Source: MGIIa-K1 sp964577145
GTDB lineage: Archaea; Thermoplasmatota; Poseidoniia; Poseidoniales; Poseidoniaceae
DNA length: 64,000 bases
Direction of reading: 5' to 3'
Assembly: GCA_964577145.1 (NCBI GenBank)
Contig: CAZNXM010000003.1
Location: 20,900-84,899, forward strand
A program made the position numbers and the translations under genes. The notes below the pieces were generated by a model. It was not told where the DNA came from and did no database searches. It was given only the letters and a program-made list of their open reading frames with translations. Shown here one piece after another: positions 1 to 10,200 of this stretch. Each line of letters opens with the position of its first letter. The stretch's first letter is position 1.

Positions 1-3000
1 GGCGAATTCAGTGATGAGATGTCACGTGAGGAATTCGAGACTGAGATGCAAAAAGATGCAATTAATCAGCAGTCTGGTGCTCAGATTGACCCACTACAGC
101 TGGTTGACATTCGCATTGATCACACCTCAGATTTCTTTGAGACAATGCTCGCAAGAGCATATGTTGGATATGGTGCATCAGACCTTGGTTTCGCAACTAA
201 TGAGCAGCCAGGACAGCACTTCGGACAGTCGGGTACACCTGAAACAATGATGGCAAATGCCCTTCCACTACCAGGTGCAATGATGAATCACTTTGTTATC
301 GCAAATTGGTATGATGCAAATGATGCTGACAATACGATTAGTCAAGCAAATACTCTTGTAAAGATTCTGAAGTATTATCCAGGTGCAGAAATCGGTGGTA
401 CAGTTACCATGTCTGATGATGGACAACCTCTTGGAGATGTTCGAATTCTAATCGAGCGTGATGCATTCTCTGGTGAGGATAATACCGATCTAGATTCTGA
501 TACCTATTGGATTCCAATTGGTTATACTGATGCGGATGAAAATGGTGAGTGGTCCTATACAGTTCCAGCAGGCCGTATTCGAGTCTCTGCATATGCAGGA
601 GAATATGATGATACTGCGGCAAAGGATGTTTTCCGAAGCGGTGAATATACCGAAACTCTTGCAGATTTCCTTACAGATGCAAATGATGACCGAGATACAA
701 ACCTAATCACATCTTTACTAGGAAAGGTTGCAAACATGACCTGGATGGGTGAGTCGACAAATAATATCAGTGGACCAGTTGCAAACCGCGATAGCGAGTT
801 CACAGGTTCATACGATATCGAAGTTGATAGTAGCGGTGTTTCTGGAACAGTATTGTGGTCGGGACACGAATCCTTTAACGACCTACCACTAGACAATACT
901 ACCTTTATTCTTAGGAGTATTTGGGCACTGACAGACAACTACACCCTAGAGACCACATCTGGCTCATTCAGTTCTGAAACTAGCCGAATAATGCAGGGTA
1001 CCGGCGAGGTAACCTTCGTTGACGACGGCAGATTTGAATCTGAGGGAATGGCAATCGTACGTGATTTCACTGGAACCTTTGCACGTGATATTGCTGATGA
1101 ACGCTCATACACATCCAATGGTTCGTGGACCGGTGCTGGACACATTGTTGCAACTTGGATTAACATGACTGCAGCAGATTGTTTAGTTGAGGAGAACGAG
1201 ACAGTTCTTCCAAGTTATGTTGATGAAGATAATCATACGATATATGACACGATTTGTCTTACCGATGAGGAAAACACCTACTTCTTTGCTGGAACGGTTT
1301 CTGCCAATGGTAGAATGACTGCTGATGGAACGGTTTCCTTAGTAAAGAATCTTGATGATGAGACCTTTGAGGGCGCTGGTATCTTTTTGGGAGAGGGTAC
1401 TGCAAATGGAACTGGACTATTCATTGGAGCTGGAGATTTCTCCGGTGATATGGTCAAGCCCGGTTCATTCTTCATGACTGGATTAATACCCGGTACTTAC
1501 AACATGATTGCACACCTTGACAATGGAAAGGAAGTATTGCTTCCAGAACCTCTAATTGTCGATGTCAAACCAACATTCGATATTCAGATGACCCTGCCAG
1601 GCAGTATTTTCGAAGACATATTGTACGATGGTACGGGTGAGAGATTGAATGACACTATTATCGAATTAGTCGATATGGGACTTGGCGAAGAAAGCGTAGT
1701 CACCATTGTCACTGATGAGAATGGTTCATTCTCACACGGGCCTCTTGCAAAGGGCGATTACATGTGGCGTGTTGATGTTGACCAAGACGGTTGGTATGAG
1801 CGTGAAGTTCCACTAACTGTTGGTGATGAATCGGCTAATCTGACCCTAGAGGTATCGATTCCAACGAAGAGAGATTTGACTATCCAATTGGAAGCAGTTG
1901 ATCCATTAGACCCATTAAATCCACTAATAGATGTGACAAATAGAACTCTTGTATTCACAAATATTCTGTCAACCGATGCTAATCCATATGTTACTAACGC
2001 AACCTCTGATGAAAATGGTGTAGTATACATTGAAATCGACAGAGGAGAGTGGATTGTTTCCGATGAATCCGATGAACAATTTGTATTGTGGGATGAAATT
2101 AATGTGAATACTGATGACCTAAACCTCACAATGAGTTATGCTGAGAGTGTTTGGGTAAATGGTACAGTATATGCAGTACCTGAGAATATTGTCGAATCTG
2201 TTGGAGGCGTGGAAAACATGACTGACGAAATGCTTAGCAACCATGTTGCGAGCAATGTCCTAACTGTTGAGGCTAGGTCTGGTTCTATTATGCTGAGTGA
2301 CGTAACTGACATGAATGGAACTTATTCACTACGTCTACCAGGCAGTAGGGTCTTCCATATTACAGCAGATGCTTACATCAATAGTGAATCTTACAATGGC
2401 GGCCATCTATTGCTCGATGCAAGTAATGGCGTACCTGCAATATTCCTACATGAAACAACAGTTGTACGTGGTTCAGTCTGGCTCAATGAAGCTGGTGATA
2501 ATGGCACATCGTGGGGCGAAGGAGTTCCTGGTTCAGAAGGTGCTGAAGTAATCGCCACAAATTCAGAAGGATTGGAATGGAGGGTCGAACTTACTGAGAT
2601 TGGTGATTTCACAATTTCCCTTCAACAGGATAATTGGACTTTTACTATCTCAAATGAGGATATGAATGTTGCACCATTAGATATTGAAATTCTTGAAGAA
2701 ACCCCCGCTCCGCTTGAATTAATAGCAGATCCGAACCCTGTGAACCTTACATTCCATGTATTTGTGGATACTAACGACGATAGAGTTTGGGAGAATGGAA
2801 CACATGTTCAGTTAGAATTCAGTTTGATACCGGTGAGTGACTTTGGTACACAGTACAATGTTACTGCTGCTAATTATAATACTGAAACCAATGAACTCAA
2901 CATCACTCTTGATGTTGGTGAATACAGTATTGTGATGCCACAAATAAGTCCACGCGATGAGAATGCAACTGATTACATCCTCAATGGAGACTTCCCACCG

Positions 3001-5697
3001 GGATTAGATCTTGGATTAGCAGGTTCTGGGGATCCAGTTCCAATCATTCTTGATGCGGCTTGGTTGACTACTGGAACCGTACTAGAGGACGATGGAGTAA
3101 CTCCAATGGATAATTCCAGTTTCTGGCTACGTAGCGTGGATGACGAAGAATTCCATATGGTTACAACCGATGAAAACGGAACATTCGCAGATTACTTGCC
3201 ACAAGGTGAGTGGGTTGTTGAAGTTGCACCATATGAATCTAGTAGCAATGTTACAGAGATTTACCGCGGCATGATAACACTCGATGAGAATTCATCTGTT
3301 CGTACTGATCTTCAATTCATGACGAGACCTGCATTGGTTATCGATATGCAATTGCAGGAGGTTTTGACTGGAGTCAATATCACTGCTACACGAGTTACTG
3401 CAGTCAGTCAGGATGGTCTGGGCAATGTCAGTCTAGGGCCTTCGGATAATTCCGGTATGATTACTGAAGTCCTAATGCCAGGTGCATGGACACTTTCACT
3501 TAACAAGTCAAACAGTATTGAACAGTGGATGCTAGACGAAGGCGTGTACAATTTTGATACAAGCACTGCAGTCAATGGAACATGGGACCTTGGTATTGTT
3601 GAAGTTGAGAAATTAGTGAGCATTGGTGGTAAGGTCTTCTGGGACCTCGATGCTGATGATATTGCAGATTCAAGCGAAGGAATTGCAGATGTAAATGTCA
3701 CAATTCTTGGAGGCTCGGTTAATGAGACTCTAATCACAGATGAAAATGGTGTTTGGAAAATGTTTGTTCCAATCCGTACCAATTACACAATTGATGTGTA
3801 CAAGGATGGATTCGCAGGTGCAACTTACATGGAAGGCAATGAATCGATGTATGTAGTAAATGATACACACGAAAGCCGTGATATTGAATTGGTTGCAGGA
3901 GTGGTATCTGTTTCTGGAACTGTTACAGATATCGCACCTCAGGGACGACTTGAGAATGCAAGCGTAACTCTCTATCCAGTTATTGGAATTGAAAGAGATA
4001 GCGTAGTTGCACAAACCTCATTCGATAATGGCACTCTTACTTGGACAGCTTCTACTGCTCCAGGTGATTGGGTCGTTGTCGTCACTGGAACTGATATCAC
4101 CGATAACGGTGGAGGAGTTGCAGTCGGTTTGCTTCAAGCATCTGTACAAGATGGAGCAACTCTTGACCTAGTTATGTCATATGGAGGACGAATGATCATC
4201 GATTCAAGTTGGTCGTCTTTCGATAATATTGTTGAATACAATGCTGGAGATCTCGATGAGACCGTACGTGTCGAAATTGATCTTAGTGAAGGTATTGAAT
4301 GGTACATCGATTTCGATGAGAATGGAGAATTCGACATCATTCTACCAACAGGCACTGTCCAACTAATCTCAGAGTTCACCAATATTCAGCATGAAATGGG
4401 ATTGGAGATGGAGTACAATGCTGCTCGTAACATCGACAACCAGGTTGGACTTGATTCCAAGACTCTTGAATTCACTCGCAGAACAAATTCCGATATGGAA
4501 ATTGGACTTGCGAGCATTGAATCCGGTGCAACTGCAGGTGAAGGAAACCTTGAGTTGAACTCAATCACAAATGACGAGAATGGCTATGAGCAAATCGAAG
4601 TCACTCTTTCAATGGATTATGATGGAACCGAGGTCACAGATATCTTCACAGTATCTGGCGGAGTATCAGGTGCACAGGATCAGGACCTATGGGTAGTAGA
4701 ATTCTACAATGCTTCTAGTGAAGAATGGGAAACCACAATCGATGTAAGCATGGGTGTTGGAACCAATAGTACCGATGAAGCAAATATTCTGAATGAGACT
4801 GTATTGGCAAGATTTACTCTACCGTTACAGAATGAATCAAACAGCTATGATGATGGGCACAGCCTAAACATACGAATGGTATCTGACCAAGGTGGATTAT
4901 CCGAGATTGGATTCTCTGTATTTGTTGAACAGCAATATCAAATCACATTGAGCGATTCACCTGAGGCAATCGGTGTTGCTGATGGCGGTGAAACACTAGT
5001 AACAGTTGATTTGTTCAACGAAGGAAATGGTGACGATAGCATCGAGATTTCGGCAAGTCTAGAAGAAGAGTGTATCGATTGGCAGGTTACTCCTGCGAAT
5101 TCAACCATTACCATTGCATCCGGAAATGGCCGTACACAGTCTTTCACTGTGCATGCGCCAGACAATGCTACTGTCACAAGTTGTGACTTGACAATTGTCG
5201 CCGATTCTGAAGGTGCTGTAGAGCAGTTGTCGACCGGTACTGAAGTGAAGGTTGCAGTTGCGACCTTGAGTTTCGTACAGGGACAAGAGAGATCAGATAT
5301 TGAAGCAAATGAGGCTGGTGTTATTTCCATCATGGTAGAGAACACAGGATTCCTAACTGCAACTGATGTCATCGTGTATCTCGAAGGAACCCATGGAACT
5401 GATTATCCAGCCGAACAGGTGACGATTACTGTTCCAGCAGAGGGAGTTGCTACAGCAGTATTCGACCACGATGGATTTGTTCCAGGACCTCAGAGATTCA
5501 AGACGTACATGACCATTATTGGAACTCCTGTTGACAGTACTGGACCTGACCATGAGGACACATTCGAGATTGAATTCTACAATGTTGCCGATGAGGAAAA
5601 GGGTGGCGGAGTTATCTATGTTGTAGCAGTTCTAGGAGCCCTCGTACTCTTCGGCGGATACAAGACTGCTCGCAAGGGTTCCAAGGCTCGCTTCTGA
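1..5697 (+). CDS. Giant surface protein with Ig-like/carboxypeptidase-regulatory-like repeats, C-terminal membrane anchor (5' end missing)
   Basis: The reading frame is open from base 1, so the gene starts before the window; about 1,898 residues are visible. The protein is acidic and rich in N-glycosylation sequons (NMT, NLT, NVT), as expected for an exported archaeal surface protein. Many segments follow the pattern G-x-V-x(10-20)-V-x-V-x(10-20)-T-D-E-N-G-x-F/W, typical of carboxypeptidase-regulatory-like or SdrD_B-like beta-sandwich repeats (for example around 1690-1730, 3160-3190, 3640-3760). The last ~250 residues (from about 4930) look like CARDB/NPCBM-type domains. A single hydrophobic helix (GGGVIYVVAVLGALVLFGG) and a basic end (KARF) anchor the C-terminus, leaving the bulk outside. 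It lacks the QWQHYGHQ tail seen in two other giants here. The ligand or role is unknown; adhesion or a cell-surface layer is inference. Confidence 0.85.
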   Translation, partial: GEFSDEMSREEFETEMQKDAINQQSGAQIDPLQLVDIRIDHTSDFFETMLARAYVGYGASDLGFATNEQPGQHFGQSGTPETMMANALPLPGAMMNHFVIANWYDANDADNTISQANTLVKILKYYPGAEIGGTVTMSDDGQPLGDVRILIERDAFSGEDNTDLDSDTYWIPIGYTDADENGEWSYTVPAGRIRVSAYAGEYDDTAAKDVFRSGEYTETLADFLTDANDDRDTNLITSLLGKVANMTWMGESTNNISGPVANRDSEFTGSYDIEVDSSGVSGTVLWSGHESFNDLPLDNTTFILRSIWALTDNYTLETTSGSFSSETSRIMQGTGEVTFVDDGRFESEGMAIVRDFTGTFARDIADERSYTSNGSWTGAGHIVATWINMTAADCLVEENETVLPSYVDEDNHTIYDTICLTDEENTYFFAGTVSANGRMTADGTVSLVKNLDDETFEGAGIFLGEGTANGTGLFIGAGDFSGDMVKPGSFFMTGLIPGTYNMIAHLDNGKEVLLPEPLIVDVKPTFDIQMTLPGSIFEDILYDGTGERLNDTIIELVDMGLGEESVVTIVTDENGSFSHGPLAKGDYMWRVDVDQDGWYEREVPLTVGDESANLTLEVSIPTKRDLTIQLEAVDPLDPLNPLIDVTNRTLVFTNILSTDANPYVTNATSDENGVVYIEIDRGEWIVSDESDEQFVLWDEINVNTDDLNLTMSYAESVWVNGTVYAVPENIVESVGGVENMTDEMLSNHVASNVLTVEARSGSIMLSDVTDMNGTYSLRLPGSRVFHITADAYINSESYNGGHLLLDASNGVPAIFLHETTVVRGSVWLNEAGDNGTSWGEGVPGSEGAEVIATNSEGLEWRVELTEIGDFTISLQQDNWTFTISNEDMNVAPLDIEILEETPAPLELIADPNPVNLTFHVFVDTNDDRVWENGTHVQLEFSLIPVSDFGTQYNVTAANYNTETNELNITLDVGEYSIVMPQISPRDENATDYILNGDFPPGLDLGLAGSGDPVPIILDAAWLTTGTVLEDDGVTPMDNSSFWLRSVDDEEFHMVTTDENGTFADYLPQGEWVVEVAPYESSSNVTEIYRGMITLDENSSVRTDLQFMTRPALVIDMQLQEVLTGVNITATRVTAVSQDGLGNVSLGPSDNSGMITEVLMPGAWTLSLNKSNSIEQWMLDEGVYNFDTSTAVNGTWDLGIVEVEKLVSIGGKVFWDLDADDIADSSEGIADVNVTILGGSVNETLITDENGVWKMFVPIRTNYTIDVYKDGFAGATYMEGNESMYVVNDTHESRDIELVAGVVSVSGTVTDIAPQGRLENASVTLYPVIGIERDSVVAQTSFDNGTLTWTASTAPGDWVVVVTGTDITDNGGGVAVGLLQASVQDGATLDLVMSYGGRMIIDSSWSSFDNIVEYNAGDLDETVRVEIDLSEGIEWYIDFDENGEFDIILPTGTVQLISEFTNIQHEMGLEMEYNAARNIDNQVGLDSKTLEFTRRTNSDMEIGLASIESGATAGEGNLELNSITNDENGYEQIEVTLSMDYDGTEVTDIFTVSGGVSGAQDQDLWVVEFYNASSEEWETTIDVSMGVGTNSTDEANILNETVLARFTLPLQNESNSYDDGHSLNIRMVSDQGGLSEIGFSVFVEQQYQITLSDSPEAIGVADGGETLVTVDLFNEGNGDDSIEISASLEEECIDWQVTPANSTITIASGNGRTQSFTVHAPDNATVTSCDLTIVADSEGAVEQLSTGTEVKVAVATLSFVQGQERSDIEANEAGVISIMVENTGFLTATDVIVYLEGTHGTDYPAEQVTITVPAEGVATAVFDHDGFVPGPQRFKTYMTIIGTPVDSTGPDHEDTFEIEFYNVADEEKGGGVIYVVAVLGALVLFGGYKTARKGSKARF

Positions 5698-5779
5698 AGC
5701 GAACAGAATTTCGATCGGTGCTTTGGCATCACGGTATGGTTCAGCGTAGAGCATACATGTTCAAGCGTATCCAGCAAGA

Positions 5780-5795
5780 CCCACAACCATGTGGG
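5780..5795 (+). promoter_or_regulatory. Inverted repeat overlapping a start codon
   Basis: CCCACA and TGTGGG form a perfect 6-bp stem around the 4-base loop ACCA. The right arm contains the ATG of the subtilisin gene at 5789. No clear Shine-Dalgarno precedes that ATG. The hairpin could shield the start codon in the mRNA, or the transcript could be leaderless; it may also be chance. Confidence 0.3.
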
Positions 5796-7009
5796 AGGAG
5801 CGTGAGCTTGAGGGTATCGAGTTTATTCCCGAGCCCTCCGATTCCAGAATCCTCTCTGCAGCAGATAGTACGACGATTGGTCATCAAGAAGGGTGGCGCG
5901 CGGAAGTTCTGGGTTGGGCACCTGACCCAGTCCATGTTATTCCACGGCGCTCTAGGGCCTCTCAAAGAATTGCCAATGTTGGAATCATGCTCCTAATGCT
6001 ACTAGTTGTATGGGGAATGTGGAATTCACAATTCCTCTACCTTGAGGTTCCACCTCCTACTTCGGAATGGGCTTTTGAGGACACGGGAATAAGAGATTTA
6101 CAGGAATCAGGTCTCGACGGTGCTGGAATTCGTGTATGCATGGTTGATACAGGAATCGATGCAACCCATCCCGATTTTGCTGACGCAGATATCGTGTTCA
6201 AGGATTTCTTGACGGGTAGTACAGAGCCAATAGACCATGGAGGGCTTGCTCATGGAACTATGATGGCAGGGATTTTGATTGCAGACGGCCACATGAAAGG
6301 TGCAGCCCCTGGTGCGACCATAGGGATGGCAGCAGCACTCGGTGACGATGGCGATGGAAGCAATAGTGGCGAAGAAACACTTGTTGCCGATGCCATTGAA
6401 TGGTGTTGGCGCGAATTTAATGCAGACATCATTTCGTTATCCTTAGGTGGGGTAAATGACCCAAATGCTAGTCGCGAGGGGCCTACTACAAGTGCGGTAA
6501 GGCAGGCGATAGACCAAGGCGTGTTCATAGTTGCAGCTGCTGGAAATGATGGTGGAGTTGATGATGATGGGCGAGTAGCTTCACCATCAAACGTAAGGGA
6601 GGCAATATCCGTTGGTGCATTACTAGAAGATGGCTCGCTTTGGGAAGGCTCGTCAAAAGGTTCACAAATAGATGATGAAAATAATTTGAGAACAGATCCA
6701 CATCTGAAACCTGAAGTTTCCGCTCCAGGCTATGACATCATTTCCACGGGTCCAAATGGATTGTATTATACTTCTACTGGAACATCTGATTCTACGGTTT
6801 TTGTTGCTGGAGCCTTGGCTTTGATTCTCGAAGCCGAGCCAACTTTGAAACAAGCAGGTCCAGATTGTATGGAGATGGTAAAACAAGCATTGCAAACCTC
6901 CTCAACCCCGCTCGAAAACGGAGTTTCGCATGATGAATATTGGGGATATGGTGCTCTCAATGCTAATATTTGGCTCGAAGAAATCAGGTCTGAAGGCGCG
7001 TGTGTCTGA
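5789..7009 (+). CDS. Subtilisin-like (S8) serine protease with N-terminal membrane anchor
   Basis: A 406-residue serine peptidase. Residues 1-60 are polar, 62-78 form a membrane helix (VGIMLLMLLVVWGMW), and the catalytic domain follows outside. The triad is visible: Asp120 in VDTGID, His155 in HGTMMAG and Ser333 in GTSDS; the oxyanion-hole Asn253 sits in AAAGNDGG. The active-site helix GTSDSTVFVAG departs from the usual GTSMAxPxVAG (the Ala and Pro are replaced), but the core Gly-Thr-Ser is kept, so activity is likely. There is no cleavable signal peptide, so the topology is probably type II with a ~60-residue cytoplasmic head. It follows the giant surface protein by 91 bases on the same strand; processing of surface proteins is a reasonable inference. 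The start is the only usable ATG before the membrane helix and overlaps a small hairpin. Confidence 0.9.
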   Translation: MWEERELEGIEFIPEPSDSRILSAADSTTIGHQEGWRAEVLGWAPDPVHVIPRRSRASQRIANVGIMLLMLLVVWGMWNSQFLYLEVPPPTSEWAFEDTGIRDLQESGLDGAGIRVCMVDTGIDATHPDFADADIVFKDFLTGSTEPIDHGGLAHGTMMAGILIADGHMKGAAPGATIGMAAALGDDGDGSNSGEETLVADAIEWCWREFNADIISLSLGGVNDPNASREGPTTSAVRQAIDQGVFIVAAAGNDGGVDDDGRVASPSNVREAISVGALLEDGSLWEGSSKGSQIDDENNLRTDPHLKPEVSAPGYDIISTGPNGLYYTSTGTSDSTVFVAGALALILEAEPTLKQAGPDCMEMVKQALQTSSTPLENGVSHDEYWGYGALNANIWLEEIRSEGACV

Positions 7010-7221
7010 GGTAAACGCTATACTGCTAGCAATATTACCAATATTACAGGATTTGACATTTATCGAGTAATTTGATATTATTATATTTTTAATCAAAATA
7101 AAATTTATTTTTCGCATTTCGAGCAAGTGATACAATTAACTAATTTTGATACTATCCAATTGGAATTTAAACGAATCAGTTAAGGTGGACCTTGAATTCC
7201 CGAAGTTAGAGAGGGATTCAT
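7010..7221 (+). promoter_or_regulatory. AT-rich intergenic region with likely promoter
   Basis: This 212-base gap is much more AT-rich than its surroundings. Runs such as TATTATTATATTTTTAATC and AAAATAAAATTTATTTTT (about 7075-7112) are candidate TATA/BRE elements for the downstream beta-helix gene. A purine-rich AGAGAGGGA (about 7208-7216) lies a few bases before the TTG start at 7222 and can serve as its ribosome-binding site. No gene-like frame is seen here. Confidence 0.45.
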
Positions 7222-10200
7222 TTGGACAATACCAAGGCCCGTTACAGCATAGCAATGACCAGCATCTTTCTGATGTCTATCTTCGCAGGAATTGCGATGA
7301 TTCCATCAGCTTCTGCGGTAAATGAAACCACTTCGGGTACTATCACTGGTACAGAAACTTGGACTGGAGTGATGAATATGGATGGCGATATTCTCGTCGC
7401 CGGTGGAGCCAAATTGATTATCAATGCAGGAACAACCATCAATATTCCAGCAAATAGAAGCATTCACATTCAAGGTTCTATTTGTGCAGGTGATACTTCA
7501 TGTGGGGCTACACAGGGAAGTACCGGGTCTCCGGTACGCTTTATTTGGGGTGCTGCTGCTAGTGGACCTGCAAACCAGTCGCGCTGCTATGTAACAGGAA
7601 TTTGGAACCCAGACCTCTCATGTGGTTCCGGTATCTACCTTGATTCTACGATAGATCAATCTCTTACTAAATTGAATCATGTTACTCTCGATGGTGCGTT
7701 TGGGATTCCTATTGACATCGATGGTCAAGGGAATTACAAGTACGGTGCATTGATTTTTGATGGCGCTAGTGTACAAACTTCCAATCTAAATTTCAAGGAT
7801 ATCAACACAACAAATGTACTCGTATTTTCGGGTGCTGCTCCAAAGATTGACGGCAGCACATTTGTCGTTGGTGCCGATGAAAATGGTTACCACGGTGCTG
7901 CGATTCAAGCATATGGTGCTGGTGCAGGATTAGTCACCATGGATGTCACAAATTCTGCATTCACCGGTGCTGAAACCGATTGTGGAAGCCAGGGTGGTGG
8001 GCGCTCAGCTATCTATCTGGAAAATTCGTTCGTGAACATGGACACAATTTCGATTACTCAGAATTCTTATGGTGCTTTCTTACGAAGCAGTAGTGGTTGG
8101 TTGACAAATTCGAATATCGCTACCAAGTGCAATGCGATTGACACGAATTCACACCTTGTTACCAACGAGTTTCGTCACACCTTCGTGATCAGTGATAACA
8201 CAATCACTCCTGCTGAAGGCGCAGGTATTACCGCATATGACGGTGCGATTGTATTGGCAGAGCGAAACACTATTTCAGGTGCTTCTGAAGGTTCAGGCTT
8301 TGGAATTCGCTCGTCTGAGGTTGTTATCAACAACAACGTAATTGGTCCTATCGAAGGATGGAATGGCCTGTGGATTTATGGTGAGTCAGATGTTTCTGCT
8401 GAGAATAACACAATTCTCAACACCGGTAGGGAAGCAGTTCTACTCGGTGAATATCACTACAACGACCAAGGTTGGAATGTCCCAGCGCCATCTAAGGCTC
8501 GATTGTATTTCGCAAACAATGTTGTTTCCAACAATACGGGAACATGCAACTCCGAATGGATGTATGGTGGCGATTTCCCTTGCCCTGCTTTCCATCTATT
8601 CATGACTTCTGCAACATTTATCGATAATACCGTGACTAATAATCTCGGAGATGGATTCAGAGTTAAGGGCGGAATTATTAACGCACAAGGCAATGATATC
8701 GAGGTCGGTGGATTTGCTGCAAACATCTCACTATATGATGATAAGTATGGCAACAAGTATGGAAGTATTGGCTACTTTGCAGAAAATACCTATACTAACG
8801 CTAGTCAGATTTACAATGTAACCGAGTCGAGAGTTGCAGTCCAATCGGAATACATGCCAGACCCAGGTGCAGGAGAGCAATATCCAGTTCAGTTGGCATG
8901 GTTAGGTGCAGAATGTCCGTGGGCAAATGATGAATGTCTACAAACGCCAACAACTGCTGACATGCCGCCGAGATTTATGCCACTTTCAATGGAATTGAAT
9001 GTCAATGCAACAACTTTCACTTTCGCAGATGTACTGAACTTTGATCGCTCAAAGATTCACATTCAGAACCAAAACACTGCTTGGGGTGTACAAGTCGAAC
9101 AAGGAGAATTAGTTCGCTATCAAGTAAAGGCAGACAATTCTCAGGTAGCAGACGCCCTTGTCAAAATCAAGGATGCAAATGGCAAGCCCCTGTACAATAT
9201 GTCCACAGATGCATATGGATTCACTCAATGGGTAACTCTCCCATCCAACTTCCATATTGATACAAATTGGAATCATCTTGCAAATGATCCTGGTGAGGAT
9301 TCATGTGGTGACGGAAGTGACAATGATGGAGACACATTGGTCGATGGTCAAGACCCTGATTGCCAAACTGGAAGGGAAATGCCATTGTACAGTGTTTCCG
9401 CAAGCAAATTTGGCAAAGGCACATCGGACCACGATTTCACTTTGACTGGAATGGTCGATGAGACAATTCATCTAAGCAATACTGCACCTTCGATTTCTAT
9501 CGACCAAAACGATGGAACATCATTCCCTCGAACTGTTAGTTTGAGCGGTAGTGCACACGATGGAATTTCTGGACCATATTTCAATGATTATGATTCATAT
9601 GTCAAGCAATTTGGATTAGTGAAGCGTGTCGAGATTCAGCCGCATGGCAGTTCGGATTGGTACCTTGCAACCGATACTTCGAATGCAGATGGTGAAGTTA
9701 CAGCACAGAATTGGCCTTTCAAGTCTTGGAGTTTTGACTGGGATATGTCCAATCACTTTGAGGAGGATGTTACATTCAGAGTAAAATCCTTTGATGGTAT
9801 CGAAGATTCCATTGTAACAACTAGAGTTTTCAAACTCAACATTAATCCTCCAAATCTTGTGTTGGAGTCACCGATTGATGGTTCTACTCACAGTGGTTCT
9901 GATATTCTGTTCAGTGGCACCGCAAGCGATGACTATCAGGGAGTTTGGGGAAGCGATATCAGGGACATCTGGTTCCAGGTTGAAGGTCCAAACAATTACT
10001 CTGCTAACTACCCAGCTGGAATGGGTGGTTCAAGCGTGTGGAGCGACAAATGGAATTTCTCATCATTGCCTTCTGGTGATTATACATTCACCGTGTGGGC
10101 TAGTGATTCAAATTATTGTCATGAGGAAGTTGACGTCTGTACTGCAGATACAATCACAGTGACTGTTGATAATGACAATCGCCTTCCAATTGTCCAAGTA

